Assembly: GCF_021228795.1 (NCBI RefSeq)
Contig: NZ_CP089309.1
Coordinates: 3,100,001 to 3,164,000, forward strand
Direction of reading: 5' to 3'
From: Thiocapsa bogorovii
GTDB taxonomy: Bacteria > Pseudomonadota > Gammaproteobacteria > Chromatiales > Chromatiaceae
DNA: 64,000 nt
In this document: positions 17,813-25,957 of the stretch, one piece after another
Numbering within the stretch: position 1 is the first letter of the stretch
How the letters are laid out: every line of letters starts with the position of its first letter
Made by a program: the position numbers and the translations under genes
Notes under the pieces: model-generated
What the model saw: the letters and a program-made list of their open reading frames with translations, nothing else
What the model was told of the DNA's origin: nothing
Databases searched by the model: none

Positions 17813-18472
17813 ATGACCCACCCGAAACATCTTCGCCAAGACTTGCGCGCGAGTCGGCGAGCATTGTGCCGCCAGACCCAGCGTGAGCATGCGCATCTCG
17901 TTGCTCGACTGCTTCGTCGCGAACATCGCTACCGACGCGCCCGCCGAATCGCGGCTTATTGGCCGGCCGACGGCGAGCTCGACCCAGGCCCCTTGCTGAA
18001 CGACGCACGCGAGGGCGGAAAAGCGGTCTATCTTCCGGTCTTGAGCGGAAGCATCGGGCACCGATCCAGCATCAAACTTCGCTTTGTGCGTTGGATCATC
18101 GGCGAGACGATGCGCTCGAATCGTTTCGGCATCCCCGAACCGACGCGGCGCGGCCGCCACATCCGCCCGGCTCGCCATCTCGACCTGATCCTGGTTCCGC
18201 TGGTGGGATTCGACAGCGCCTGCAATCGTATCGGCATGGGCGGCGGCTACTACGACCGCACCCTGGCCTATCTGAAGCCCCCGCGATCCTGGCGACGGCC
18301 CCGACTGATCGGTTTGGCCCATGAGTGCCAGCGCATCGAGAGGATCGAGCCTCACCCCTGGGATGTCCCGCTCGACGCCGTCGTGACCGAACGGCGAATC
18401 TATTTTAAATCGCGTTTAAATCGCGACCCGAGCGATAAATCGGGTGTGGAGATCCGCTCGGTTTCTTCTTGA
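17813..18472 (+). CDS. fau: 5-formyltetrahydrofolate cyclo-ligase with repeat-derived C-terminus
   Basis: Converts 5-formyl-THF to 5,10-methenyl-THF. Family motifs: basic N-terminus with KxxLRxxLRxxR-like spacing, LVPLVGFDSACNRIGMGGGYYDRTL, and the terminal DVPLDAVVTERRIYF, where most relatives end. The frame then continues about 22 residues (KSRLNRDP...VSS) that are encoded by a palindromic element starting at 18403. The TGA lies inside that element. The tail is unlikely to be part of the enzyme fold. Co-oriented with 6S RNA, as in other gammaproteobacteria. Confidence 0.92.
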   Translation: MTHPKHLRQDLRASRRALCRQTQREHAHLVARLLRREHRYRRARRIAAYWPADGELDPGPLLNDAREGGKAVYLPVLSGSIGHRSSIKLRFVRWIIGETMRSNRFGIPEPTRRGRHIRPARHLDLILVPLVGFDSACNRIGMGGGYYDRTLAYLKPPRSWRRPRLIGLAHECQRIERIEPHPWDVPLDAVVTERRIYFKSRLNRDPSDKSGVEIRSVSS

Positions 18473-18502
18473 GCCTGCCCCCTTTGCGCGGCGCGATTTA
18501 AA
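18403..18502 (+). repeat. Palindromic element, type C with TTTAAATCGCG ends
   Basis: Begins with a doubled TTTAAATCGCG and ends GGCGCGATTTAAA. The CC/GG of the common termini is replaced on both arms (AAATCGCG with CGCGATTT), so pairing is retained. It overlaps the 3' end of fau. Confidence 0.8.
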
Positions 18503-18521
18503 GTGAGTTCAGGAAGCAGGA

Positions 18522-18549
18522 GGTTGGGCACGCTGCGCTTTGCCCAACC
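18522..18549. repeat. Short hairpin repeat GGTTGGGCA...TGCCCAACC
   Basis: A 28-bp inverted repeat with loop CGCTGCGCTT. A related copy in the opposite orientation is at 30414-30440. It is distinct from the TAAACCGCG family. Confidence 0.6.
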
Positions 18550-18578
18550 GACGGGTATCGCCATTTCCGGGTAACCCC

Positions 18579-18767
18579 TTAAACCGCGCCCGGTGCAGTG
18601 TGCGTAATGAGTTGGAGTGAATTGGCCGCGCCAGCTCCGACCACCGTCGGAGCTGGCGCGGTTTAGATGGCCTTTTCATCATCTAAACCGCGCCCCGCCG
18701 AGTCCGTTGTTCGCGAAGATGCAGTGCTCATGCCGTAACCTCGCACATCACTCCGAGCGCGGTTTAG
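18579..18767. repeat. Palindromic element pair (type B + reversed unit)
   Basis: Unit 18579-18666 runs CTTAAACCGCGCCCGG to GGCGCGGTTTAG with an inner perfect hairpin (CGCCAGCTCCGAC and its complement); unit 18682-18767 runs TCTAAACCGCGCCCCG to GAGCGCGGTTTAG. Spacer about 15 bp. The second unit is read through by ilvA on the minus strand and supplies its last codons and stop. Confidence 0.84.
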
Positions 18768-20280
18768 ATCCGGCAAACAGCCGATAGGCCGGATTCTCGG
18801 TCTCTTCCCAGTACTGATAACCCAGGGTATCGAGCGCCTCGCGGAAGGCATCCGTTTCGTGCGGCGGAATCTGCGCGCCCATCAGGACCCGTCCGTAGGC
18901 AGCGCCGTGGTTGCGGTAGTGAAACAGGGTGATGTTCCAACGCTTCCCGAGGGCCGAGAGAAAATCCAGCAGCGCGCCCGGGCGCTCCGGAAACTCGAAC
19001 CGCACCAGCGTTTCGCTCTCGATCCCTTCGGCGTGCCCGCCCACCATGTATCGGATGTGCAGCTTCGCCGTCTCGTTCTCGGTCATGTCGAGCACGCCGA
19101 AGCCTTTCTCCACGAGGCGGCCGATCAGCTCGGCGCGTTCCTCGTCGGCGCGCGCTAGCTCGACACCGACGAAGACCTGCGCCCGTACCGCATCCGAATA
19201 GCGATAGTTGAACTCGGTGATCTGGCGCCGCCCGATCACGCGGCAGAAGGCCAGAAAGCTGCCGGGACGCTCGGGGATCTCGACGGCAAGCAGGGCTTCA
19301 CGCCGCTCGCCGAGCTCGGCCCGCTCGGCGATATGACGCAGTCGATCGAAGTTGACGTTGGCGCCGCTCTCGATCGCAATCAGATGCTCGCCCTTGATCT
19401 TGTGTGTCTCGACATACCGCTTCATGCCGGCAACCGCAAGCGCACCGGCCGGCTCGGCGATCCCGCGGGTGTCGTCGAAGATGTCTTTGACCGCGGCGCA
19501 GATCTCGTCGGTGCTTACGAGAACCACCTCGTCGACACGCTCTCGGGCGACGCGAAAGGTCTCCTCGCCGATGAGCTTCACGGCCACGCCGTCGGCGAAC
19601 AGTCCGACCTGGGCAAGCTCCACGCGCCGCCCCGCGGCGAGCGCCGCGTGCAGCGTGGGCGCATCCTGCGGCTCCACGCCGATGATGCGCACCTCCGGCA
19701 TCAGCCATTTGACGTAGGCCGCCACGCCCGCGATCAGTCCGCCGCCGCCCACCGGGACGAAGATCGCGTAGGGCGGGACCGGATGCTGGCGCAGGATCTC
19801 CATCCCGATCGTCCCCTGACCGGCAATGACGTCGGGGTCATCGAAGGGGTGCAGGAAGGTCAGTCCTTTCTCCTCGACCAAGGTCATCGCATGGGCAAAG
19901 GCCTCGTCGTAGGAGTCTCCATGCAGAACGGCCTTGCCGCCGAGACGACGCACCGCGCGTACCTTGATGGCCGGCGTTGTCCGCGGCATGACGATGGTGG
20001 CCGGCACCCCCAGCTTGGCTGCACCGAGCGCAACCCCTTGTGCGTGATTGCCTGCACTGGCCGCGATTACGCCGCGCGCGCGCACCTCCGGATCCAGATG
20101 GATCAGCTTGTTGTACGCCCCGCGCAGCTTGAACGAGAACACGGGCTGCAAGTCCTCGCGCTTGAGAAAGACCGCGTTGTCGAGCCGCGCGGAGAGCTGC
20201 GGCGCGTGAGTGAGGGGTGTCTCGTGCGCGACATCGTAGACGCGAGCACGCAGGATCCGTTCGATATAGGCGTCGGGCAT
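18748..20280 (-). CDS. ilvA: Threonine ammonia-lyase (biosynthetic) with repeat-derived tail
   Basis: PLP enzyme making 2-oxobutanoate for isoleucine synthesis. The catalytic lysine is in FSFKLRGAYNK (Lys51), the phosphate loop is GGGGLIAG, and two ACT-like regulatory domains fill roughly residues 325-500, so isoleucine feedback is expected. The family end YRLFAG is followed by six residues, SKPRSE, encoded by a palindromic element that also gives the TGA. The ATG is immediately preceded by another copy of the element (20281-20367), leaving CGCGGTTTAG where a ribosome site should be. Length 510. Confidence 0.94.
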   Translation of the reverse strand: MPDAYIERILRARVYDVAHETPLTHAPQLSARLDNAVFLKREDLQPVFSFKLRGAYNKLIHLDPEVRARGVIAASAGNHAQGVALGAAKLGVPATIVMPRTTPAIKVRAVRRLGGKAVLHGDSYDEAFAHAMTLVEEKGLTFLHPFDDPDVIAGQGTIGMEILRQHPVPPYAIFVPVGGGGLIAGVAAYVKWLMPEVRIIGVEPQDAPTLHAALAAGRRVELAQVGLFADGVAVKLIGEETFRVARERVDEVVLVSTDEICAAVKDIFDDTRGIAEPAGALAVAGMKRYVETHKIKGEHLIAIESGANVNFDRLRHIAERAELGERREALLAVEIPERPGSFLAFCRVIGRRQITEFNYRYSDAVRAQVFVGVELARADEERAELIGRLVEKGFGVLDMTENETAKLHIRYMVGGHAEGIESETLVRFEFPERPGALLDFLSALGKRWNITLFHYRNHGAAYGRVLMGAQIPPHETDAFREALDTLGYQYWEETENPAYRLFAGSKPRSE

Positions 20281-20367
20281 CTAAACCGCGTCCGGAGTGA
20301 TATGCATTGTTCTTGGATTGGAGTCGTGTTGAGTGAATACAGGAGCGTCGGAGCCGACGCGGTTTAG
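20281..20367 (+). repeat. Palindromic element, single type B unit
   Basis: Runs CTAAACCGCGTCCGGAG to GCCGACGCGGTTTAG. It abuts the start codon of ilvA with no spacer. It closely resembles the single unit after rpiA at 21485-21571 (shared TTCTTGGATTGGAG core). Confidence 0.85.
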
Positions 20368-20598
20368 AACTTCAAGAATACGAACCTTTATACCGTATCT
20401 CCACCGAGGGCCGGAGGGACACTCGGCATTGGACGCACTCGAAACGAAGCATCTCACTCTCAGCGCGGTGTCACGCCGGACGGATCTGTGGGGTTTCTGG
20501 GCTCTGGTATGATACTGCCGGAGCGGCAAAAGGGCAGGTTTTACCGATCCGCGCAAGGCACAACCAACGGTCGGCGCTGAGCCGACGGCGGCTGGAAG
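20368..20598. other. Intergenic segment upstream of ilvA
   Basis: About 230 bp between two palindromic elements. Nothing recognisable as a gene. A promoter for ilvA would have to lie here or within the single element, which would place the element in the ilvA leader. Confidence 0.4.
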
Positions 20599-20792
20599 CT
20601 AAACCGCGTCCAGCGCGAGATGCTCGTTTGCGAGCGTGTTCGACGATCGCTGCATCTACGGCCCTTAACGGGGACGCGGTTTGAAATAGTAAATTTTTTA
20701 ATCTCTTAAACCGCGCCGACTCCGGCGGCCGTCAAGCCTGCCGGGACCGATCCCATCCAAATACATCGCACGCCGCTCCGAGCGCGGTTTAA
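20599..20792. repeat. Palindromic element pair (type A + type B reversed)
   Basis: Unit 20599-20683 runs CTAAACCGCGTCCAGCGCG to GGGGACGCGGTTTGA; unit 20705-20792 runs CTTAAACCGCGCCGACTCC to GAGCGCGGTTTAA. The spacer is about 21 bp with a T6 run. The pair lies about 33 bp upstream of rpiA, so it is between promoter and gene or part of the promoter region. Confidence 0.84.
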
Positions 20793-20825
20793 CGCCTCAC
20801 ACTAGACCAACACACCGGAGTACAC

Positions 20826-21485
20826 ATGAACACACAAGACGCCATGAAAAAACAGGCCGCCGAGGCTGCACTTGCCTATGTCGAGGACGGCATTATCGGG
20901 GTCGGTACGGGCTCGACCGTGAATCACTTCATCGATGCGCTCGCCGGCATCAAGGGGCGCATCGAGGGTGCTGTGTCCAGCTCGGTCGCCTCGACCGAAC
21001 GACTCAAGGGGCACGGGATCCCGGTCTACGACCTCAACGCCGTCGGCGAGCTCTCGCTCTATGTCGACGGGGCGGACGAGTCCAACGCGCAGCTCCAGTT
21101 GATCAAGGGCGGCGGCGGTGCGCTCACCCGCGAAAAGATCGTCGCTGCGGCGAGCCGGCAGTTCGTCTGTATTGCCGACGAGAGCAAGCTGGTCAGAGTC
21201 CTGGGTGCCTTCCCGCTGCCTGTCGAGGTGATTCCGATGGCGCGCAGCTATGTTGCGCGTGAGCTGGTCCAACTGGGCGGTACCCCGGTCTGGCGCGACG
21301 GTTTCGTGACCGACAACGGCAACCTGATCCTGGACGTGCAGCATCTGGAGATCATGGAGCCCGCCAAACTGGAACAAACCATCAACAATATCGCGGGCGT
21401 GGTCACCGTCGGGATCTTTGCCCTGCGTCCGGCCGATGTGTTGATTTTGGGAACCCCGGGCGGGCCCAAGACGCTGCGGGCCTAA
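20826..21485 (+). CDS. rpiA: Ribose-5-phosphate isomerase A
   Basis: Interconverts ribose 5-phosphate and ribulose 5-phosphate in the pentose phosphate and Calvin cycles. Motifs: [11 protein letters not shown] near the N-terminus, YVDGADE (catalytic Asp), [12 protein letters not shown] and the lysine in ADESKLV. The 219-residue length is normal. The stop TAA is one base before a palindromic element. Neighbour of ilvA, divergently oriented, as in several gammaproteobacteria. Confidence 0.95.
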   Translation: MNTQDAMKKQAAEAALAYVEDGIIGVGTGSTVNHFIDALAGIKGRIEGAVSSSVASTERLKGHGIPVYDLNAVGELSLYVDGADESNAQLQLIKGGGGALTREKIVAAASRQFVCIADESKLVRVLGAFPLPVEVIPMARSYVARELVQLGGTPVWRDGFVTDNGNLILDVQHLEIMEPAKLEQTINNIAGVVTVGIFALRPADVLILGTPGGPKTLRA

Positions 21486-21571
21486 CTAAACCGCGTCCGG
21501 AGCGGCGTGAGTCGTTCTTGGATTGGAGCTGCCTCGGTCGGAACCTGGAAACTCCGAGCTGACGCGGTTTA
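21485..21571 (+). repeat. Palindromic element, single type B unit
   Basis: Runs ACTAAACCGCGTCCGGAGCG to GCTGACGCGGTTTAG, immediately after the rpiA stop codon. Confidence 0.85.
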
Positions 21572-21624
21572 GGATTCTGAAAGAGAACTTTATCTCGGAG
21601 TCAACAAGAGGAGAGGCGACCGCG

Positions 21625-22092
21625 ATGGCGCGCCAACGAAATCTGAAGTCGGCTCATGAACCCGAAGCGCCCGTATACGGGGAGGACCTCGTCGCTTGGG
21701 CGTTCGCGAATGCGCGCTTGTTGAGGGAAAGACGTTTCGACAGCCTGGACGTGGAGAACATCGCCGAGGAGCTGGAGGATATGGGAAGGAGTGAAAAACG
21801 TGCACTTGCGAGCCATCTGCGCGTCTTGCTCCTGCACCTCCTGACATGGCAAGAGCAACCGGCCAGACGCGGCCCTTCATGGCGGCGCTCGATCCGGAAC
21901 GCCCGTCAAGAGATCGAAGACATCCTCGCGGAGAGCCCGAGTCTTGCGCAGCGAATCCCCGAGATGATCGAGCAGGCGTACCCCAAGGCGTTGGAATCGG
22001 CGATCGACGAGACCGGCTTGCCTTCGAGCAGCTTTCCGCCTCGATGCCTCTTTCGACAGGATGAGCTTCTGAGCTCGGCCTTCTGGCCCTAA
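21625..22092 (+). CDS. DUF29 family protein
   Basis: A 155-residue DUF29 protein: YGEDLVAWAFANARLLRERRFDSLDVENIAEELEDMGRSEKRAL is characteristic, followed by the helical HLRVLLLHLLTWQ segment. Function is unknown; the family is patchy and often multicopy in cyanobacteria and Chromatiales. The ATG has GAGAGG seven bases upstream; the frame is open for 34 codons before it but enters the repeat. The TAA stop is the start of a palindromic element (CCC TAA ACC). Confidence 0.85.
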   Translation: MARQRNLKSAHEPEAPVYGEDLVAWAFANARLLRERRFDSLDVENIAEELEDMGRSEKRALASHLRVLLLHLLTWQEQPARRGPSWRRSIRNARQEIEDILAESPSLAQRIPEMIEQAYPKALESAIDETGLPSSSFPPRCLFRQDELLSSAFWP

Positions 22093-22242
22093 ACCGCGTC
22101 CAGAGCGACATGCGTCGTTTTTAGTGTGCGTTTGGCTTCGGAGATGTCCTCGCTCTCGGTGAGACGCGGTTTAGAATTTGATATTTTTTAATAGCTTGAA
22201 CCGCGCCAGCTCCGACGGTCGTCGGAGCTGGCGCGGTTCAAG
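22090..22242. repeat. Palindromic element pair: type A unit plus minimal perfect hairpin
   Basis: Unit 22090-22174 runs CTAAACCGCGTCCAGAGCG to GTGAGACGCGGTTTAG. After a 20-bp A/T spacer, 22195-22242 is a 22-bp perfect stem with a 4-base loop: CTTGAACCGCGCCAGCTCC and its complement. It looks like a type B unit reduced to its stem. The T-to-C change in TGAACC is matched by GGTTCA on the other arm. Confidence 0.85.
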
Positions 22243-22246
22243 CCAC

Positions 22247-22273
22247 AAAAAAACGGGGCCCGAAGGCCCCGTC
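22247..22273 (-). terminator. Rho-independent terminator of the porin gene
   Basis: On the minus strand CGGGGCC-TTCG-GGCCCCG forms a tight GC stem with a stable UUCG-type loop, followed by a run of seven T. It begins about 30 bp after the porin stop. Confidence 0.9.
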
Positions 22274-22301
22274 GTGCGTTCCATGCCAAGCCGATATCGG
22301 C

Positions 22302-23588
22302 TTAGAAGCTGTGCATCATACCCAGCGAGAAGCCGTCCCACTGCGCGCCGTTGATCACGTCCGCGTCGTCGCTGTCGACCTGCGTGTACAGCACGTAGGC
22401 CTTGGTCCGCTTGCTGAAGTTGTGATCGAAGCCGATCGCCCAGGTGTAATAATCGCCTTCAAGCGAATTCTTGAAGGTATCGACGTTGTCGAAGCTCGCT
22501 TCGAAGTCGTTGTCGTTGTTGCCGCTGCCGTACATGGCCTTGACCATGTTGTTGCCGAAGGCGTAGCCGGCTTGGACCTGCCACAGCTCCTTCTGCTCCG
22601 GAACAGGAAAACCGACGCCGCCATTCTGAGCCCACAATTGGCCGGCCGGGAGGTTGTCCTGATTCTCGTAGATGGCGGTCAACGTGAAGCCGTTCCAGTC
22701 GAGCAAGCCCAGACCGATACGCCACTTGCTGAAATCGTCGCCGACGAAGTTCGGGTTGGCGATCGGGTCACCCGTGACCGGATCGATGGCGATCGGGTCG
22801 CCGAGCAGGACCGTGGTGGAGTCCATATAGAGGTCGTTGCCCAACGCCTCGTAAGCGGCCGAGAGATAGAACGGGCCGTTGCTGTAGATACCGGCAATCG
22901 AGTAGCCTTCAGCGATGCTGTCGGCGAAGATATTTCCGTTCGACGAGATGACGGTCGAGCCGCCGCCCGCATGCACCGCACCCATCAGCTGGAAGCCTGC
23001 GAGGCTCGGGCTGATATAGGCAATCGCGTTATCCACACGCAGATCCTGGAAGCCGACAGTGCCGTTGTAGTCGGCCATGGTGTCGGAGAAGAGGTCCAGC
23101 TTGGCGGTGGAGATCTTCAGCGGGGTATCGTGACGGCCGACCAGGAAGGTACCCCAGTCGCCGGCCAGACCCAGGAAGCTGTTACGCATGGTCGGCGAGT
23201 TGTTGGCGCCGGTGGCGGCCAGTTGACGCGTCTCTTCGGTCATCTGGATGCCGAACTCGACTTGGTAGATCGCCTTCAGGCCGTTGCCGAGATCCTCGGA
23301 GCCCTTGATACCGATGCGGTTGGCGCGACCTTCGCCGGGGATGTAACCGCCGCCGTTCAAGCCCCAGCCCTGGAAGTTTTGATCGCGATCAGGGATCGGG
23401 GGGCGGGTCTGGAAACCGGTTTCGGGGTCAATGGTGCCGGGGAACACGGAGCCCTGGGAGATGACGTTGGTCACGTCGGCCCAGTCGATGGACATGTTCA
23501 GCTTGCCGTACAGGATAGCTTCGGCCATTGCGGCGCCCGGGGCGACCAGCGCGGCAGCGACCGCGAGGCTAAGGATCTTCTTGTTCAT
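22302..23588 (-). CDS. Outer-membrane porin (gram-negative general porin family)
   Basis: A 428-residue beta-barrel porin. The first 22 residues are a Sec signal (MNKKILSLAVAAALVAPGAAMA). The mature part starts EAILYGKLNMSIDW, shows alternating amphipathic strands and ends in phenylalanine (LGMMHSF), the Bam recognition signal. An acidic loop carries 'DPIAIDPVTGDPI'. GGAGAAG precedes the ATG; the longer frame upstream has no signal peptide. A strong promoter and a clear terminator flank it, so it is monocistronic and probably abundant. Solute specificity is unknown. Confidence 0.9.
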   Translation of the reverse strand: MNKKILSLAVAAALVAPGAAMAEAILYGKLNMSIDWADVTNVISQGSVFPGTIDPETGFQTRPPIPDRDQNFQGWGLNGGGYIPGEGRANRIGIKGSEDLGNGLKAIYQVEFGIQMTEETRQLAATGANNSPTMRNSFLGLAGDWGTFLVGRHDTPLKISTAKLDLFSDTMADYNGTVGFQDLRVDNAIAYISPSLAGFQLMGAVHAGGGSTVISSNGNIFADSIAEGYSIAGIYSNGPFYLSAAYEALGNDLYMDSTTVLLGDPIAIDPVTGDPIANPNFVGDDFSKWRIGLGLLDWNGFTLTAIYENQDNLPAGQLWAQNGGVGFPVPEQKELWQVQAGYAFGNNMVKAMYGSGNNDNDFEASFDNVDTFKNSLEGDYYTWAIGFDHNFSKRTKAYVLYTQVDSDDADVINGAQWDGFSLGMMHSF

Positions 23589-23658
23589 ACTCTTCTCCGC
23601 TGTTGTGAATTTGTCAGGTAGACTGCAGAAACCGACGCAATCATGCTTTGCGCACTGA

Positions 23659-23687
23659 ACTATAGTGTAAGGCGGAGTGTTTTGCAA
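23659..23687 (-). promoter_or_regulatory. Sigma70-type promoter of the porin gene
   Basis: On the minus strand TTGCAA (23682-23687) and TATAGT (23659-23664) are separated by exactly 17 bp. Transcription would begin near 23652, giving a 5' leader of about 63 nt. Confidence 0.75.
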
Positions 23688-23689
23688 CA

Positions 23690-24077
23690 GAGTGGGGCAA
23701 AAAAAGACACACATGTTTAAAGTGTTGCTTTTTAGCATCGAAAGGGGTTCGGTTCAGGTCGCTTGTGGCCTGTGTGCAGGTCCAGCCGTTCGGCAAAGTT
23801 GCCGTTTTTCCACAACGAACGTCACGTAAATCCTCGATGATCGGCGACCGCCTTGCTTGAGTGTCGCGCCGAAGCGTTCTTGATCCGGCGACCGAAACGG
23901 CACAGATGATTCGCCACACCGGATCCTTCCGGAAACCGAGGCACGCCGGGTGCTGGATTGGCGTCGATGATGTCGATGCGACAATGATTGGACGTCGCGC
24001 CGGGTGTACAGCGGGGGTCGGTTTCGGGTAATCGACAAGCCGGGGCTGGCGTGGAGGGGGTGGTGACGTGCGGGGTG
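23690..24077. other. Intergenic region between tRNA-Gln and the porin gene
   Basis: No convincing gene; the readable frames are Ser/Pro/Arg-rich and unlike known families. The A/T-rich stretch near 23695-23745 just upstream of the porin promoter could carry upstream elements or regulator sites. Confidence 0.4.
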
Positions 24078-24151
24078 TGGCTGGGGGACTAGGATTCGAA
24101 CCTAGGTTGACGGAGTCAGAGTCCGCTGTCCTACCACTAGACGATCCCCCA
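24078..24151 (-). tRNA. tRNA-Gln (anticodon CTG)
   Basis: The 74-nt minus-strand cloverleaf begins TGGGGGA and ends TCCCCCA-GCCA, with an encoded CCA. The anticodon arm is GCGGA-CTCTGAC-TCCGT, giving CTG for glutamine; the T arm is CCTAG-GTTCGAA-TCCTAGT-like. It reads CAG codons. Confidence 0.95.
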
Positions 24152-24286
24152 AAATCGGATCGTGCCGCCGGCATCGGTGACGAATGATGCTCGGCGAACC
24201 GGTCGCGGCGTGAGCGTGTGTTCGCTGCGGAACCTGAGGAAGGTGGCTCGGGTGTGCCGAGTCCGCAGCCGGGCGCGACCGAGTTC

Positions 24287-24676
24287 TTAACGCTTCGAGA
24301 ACTGAGGACGTTTACGGGCCTTGTGGAGACCGACCTTTTTGCGCTCGACCTCGCGGGCGTCGCGGGTCAGAAACCCGGCGCGCCGCATCGGCGAGCGTAG
24401 GTTCTCGTCGAAAAGCACGAGCGCACGGGCGATGCCGTGTCGAATTGCGCCGGCTTGTCCCGTATTTCCACCGCCGACGACGGTGGCCTTGATGTCCACG
24501 CGATCGAGCAATCCGGCGGTCTCGAGCGGCTGGCGCACGACCATTCGAGCCGTCTCGCGGCCGAAGAACTGATCAAGTGGGCGATCGTTGACCGTGATGT
24601 TTCCCGACCCGAGGGTCAGGAAGATCCGGGCGGCGGACGTCTTGCGTCGACCGATGGCGTGTTGTCTCTCGGACAT
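24287..24676 (-). CDS. rpsI: 30S ribosomal protein S9
   Basis: A 129-residue S9: [12 protein letters not shown] near the N-terminus, [19 protein letters not shown] in the middle, and the strictly conserved C-terminal [11 protein letters not shown] that reaches the P-site tRNA. It follows rplM by 11 bp on the same strand, the universal bacterial pair. Confidence 0.97.
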   Translation of the reverse strand: MSERQHAIGRRKTSAARIFLTLGSGNITVNDRPLDQFFGRETARMVVRQPLETAGLLDRVDIKATVVGGGNTGQAGAIRHGIARALVLFDENLRSPMRRAGFLTRDAREVERKKVGLHKARKRPQFSKR

Positions 24677-24687
24677 GCGTCTGATTC

Positions 24688-25125
24688 CTAAACGTTGAGC
24701 TCAAGGACTTGCGGCTGTTGCGCCTGATGACCGTGTTCCGGCCCGGCGTAGACACGCAGCTTCTTGAACATGGCCCGCCCGAGCGGTCCGCGCGGCAGCA
24801 TCCCCTTCACGGCGATCTCGATGGCGCGCTCGGGTTTGGACTCGAGCAGCTTGGCGAGATTCGTCGACTTGAGATTGCCGACGTAGCCGGTGTGGCGGTA
24901 ATACATCTTGTCTTCGCGCTTGTTTCCGGTGACCCGGACCTTCTCGGCATTGACGACAACCATATAGTCGCCGGTGTCGACGTGAGGGGTGTACTGCGGC
25001 TTGTGCTTGCCACGCAGGCGAAGGGCCAACTCGCTCGCGAGCCGCCCGAGGGTCTTGCCGTCGGCATCGACCAGATACCAGGCTCGGCGGACTTCCGCCG
25101 GTTTTGCACTCACAGTCGTCGTCAT
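24688..25125 (-). CDS. rplM: 50S ribosomal protein L13
   Basis: A 145-residue L13 with [36 protein letters not shown] and [20 protein letters not shown]. First gene of the rplM-rpsI operon; in E. coli L13 represses its own mRNA, so the roughly 195-bp leader between it and the palindromic repeat could carry the regulatory site, though none is evident. A longer frame upstream is non-coding. GGAG lies eight bases before the ATG. Confidence 0.96.
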   Translation of the reverse strand: MTTTVSAKPAEVRRAWYLVDADGKTLGRLASELALRLRGKHKPQYTPHVDTGDYMVVVNAEKVRVTGNKREDKMYYRHTGYVGNLKSTNLAKLLESKPERAIEIAVKGMLPRGPLGRAMFKKLRVYAGPEHGHQAQQPQVLELNV

Positions 25126-25321
25126 GTCCTTCGCTCCGGGATGCCGTGCTCGCGTTGTCTCGACATCGACCAATCTGCACGGCATTGTGCCGGTGCGATT
25201 CGAGTGCCGAGGCGCGCGCGGGCCGTCGATTTCATTTTCTGTGTCGAGAAAGACCGCGAAGTCTACGTGACGAAATCGTCGCACGCAACCCGAAATTTAA
25301 GCCGCGATTCAGGCCGGTAAC

Positions 25322-25517
25322 CTTAAACCGCGCCCGGCGCGGTATGCGACGTTTCTGGATGGGATCGGCCCCGGCAGATTTGACGAGCGTTCGAACCAGC
25401 GCGGTTTAAGGCATTAAAAACATAGTATGTTAAAACTCCGTCCCCGCCAGAGACTCTGGATGCACCGGACGTCGAGCTCACTCGAAAATTCAGCATCTCG
25501 CTATGAACGCGGTTCAG
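25322..25517. repeat. Palindromic element pair (type B + type A reversed)
   Basis: Unit 25322-25410 runs CTTAAACCGCGCCCGGCGCGG to CCAGCGCGGTTTAAG; unit 25430-25517 runs TTAAAACTCCGTCCC to GAACGCGGTTCAG, with a decayed left arm. Spacer about 19 bp. The right end gives the TGA stop of the ferredoxin gene on the minus strand. Confidence 0.82.
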
Positions 25518-25825
25518 GGCAGCCGCAGTCGATTTACGACCCGTCCGCCGATGAGGTGCTCTTGGAGGATCTCCTCCAGGTCCTCGCTGTCGACGTAGGT
25601 GTACCAGGTGTCCTCTGGATAGACCACGATCACGGGTCCTTCGGCGCAACGGTCGAGACAGCCGGCGGTATTGATGCGCACCCCGCCACGTCCCGTCAGC
25701 CCCAGCTCCTTGGTGCGGCGCTTTAGGAAATCCCGCATCGCCGTCGCCCCGCACTGGTTGCAGCATTGGCTGCCGTCCTCGCGCTGGTTGGTGCAGAAGA
25801 AGACATGGTAGCGATAGTACGACAT
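25514..25825 (-). CDS. (2Fe-2S) ferredoxin, thioredoxin-like
   Basis: A 103-residue thioredoxin-fold ferredoxin. Candidate cluster cysteines are Cys11 (VFFCTNQRE), one of Cys21/22/25 (SQCCNQC) and Cys56/Cys60 (AGCLDRC), the usual spacing for this family. The C-terminal EDTWYTYVDSEDLEEILQEHL matches proteobacterial members. Electron-transfer partner unknown. The gene is divergent from a GlcF-like iron-sulfur protein. Its TGA comes from the end of a palindromic element. Confidence 0.9.
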   Translation of the reverse strand: MSYYRYHVFFCTNQREDGSQCCNQCGATAMRDFLKRRTKELGLTGRGGVRINTAGCLDRCAEGPVIVVYPEDTWYTYVDSEDLEEILQEHLIGGRVVNRLRLP

Positions 25826-25957
25826 CTTAAATGACCTGAATTGAACGCAAGGCGACCGAGGAAGGGTAACATAATCAAGGTCCGCAGCGACCGAGCGCCA
25901 CGTCCGAGGCAATAGGTTCGCCGGCATGGACGCACCCCGAACGAACCGACCGAGCCA

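Noticed and set aside
4863-22242. Could the repeated TAAACCGCG blocks be a CRISPR array?
   Set aside because: Units are 85-100 bp, imperfect, in both orientations, separated by genes rather than by uniform spacers, and no cas gene is visible.
23641-24174. Ser/Pro-rich frame between the porin and tRNA-Gln
   Set aside because: It overlaps the tRNA and the porin promoter on the same strand and has no recognisable protein features.
12274-25409. Small reading frames inside the elements (e.g. those reading MRRFWMGSAPADL or LNRVRSDMRH) as genes
   Set aside because: They are translations of repeat sequence in different frames, vary with the copy and lack ribosome sites; better explained by the elements themselves.
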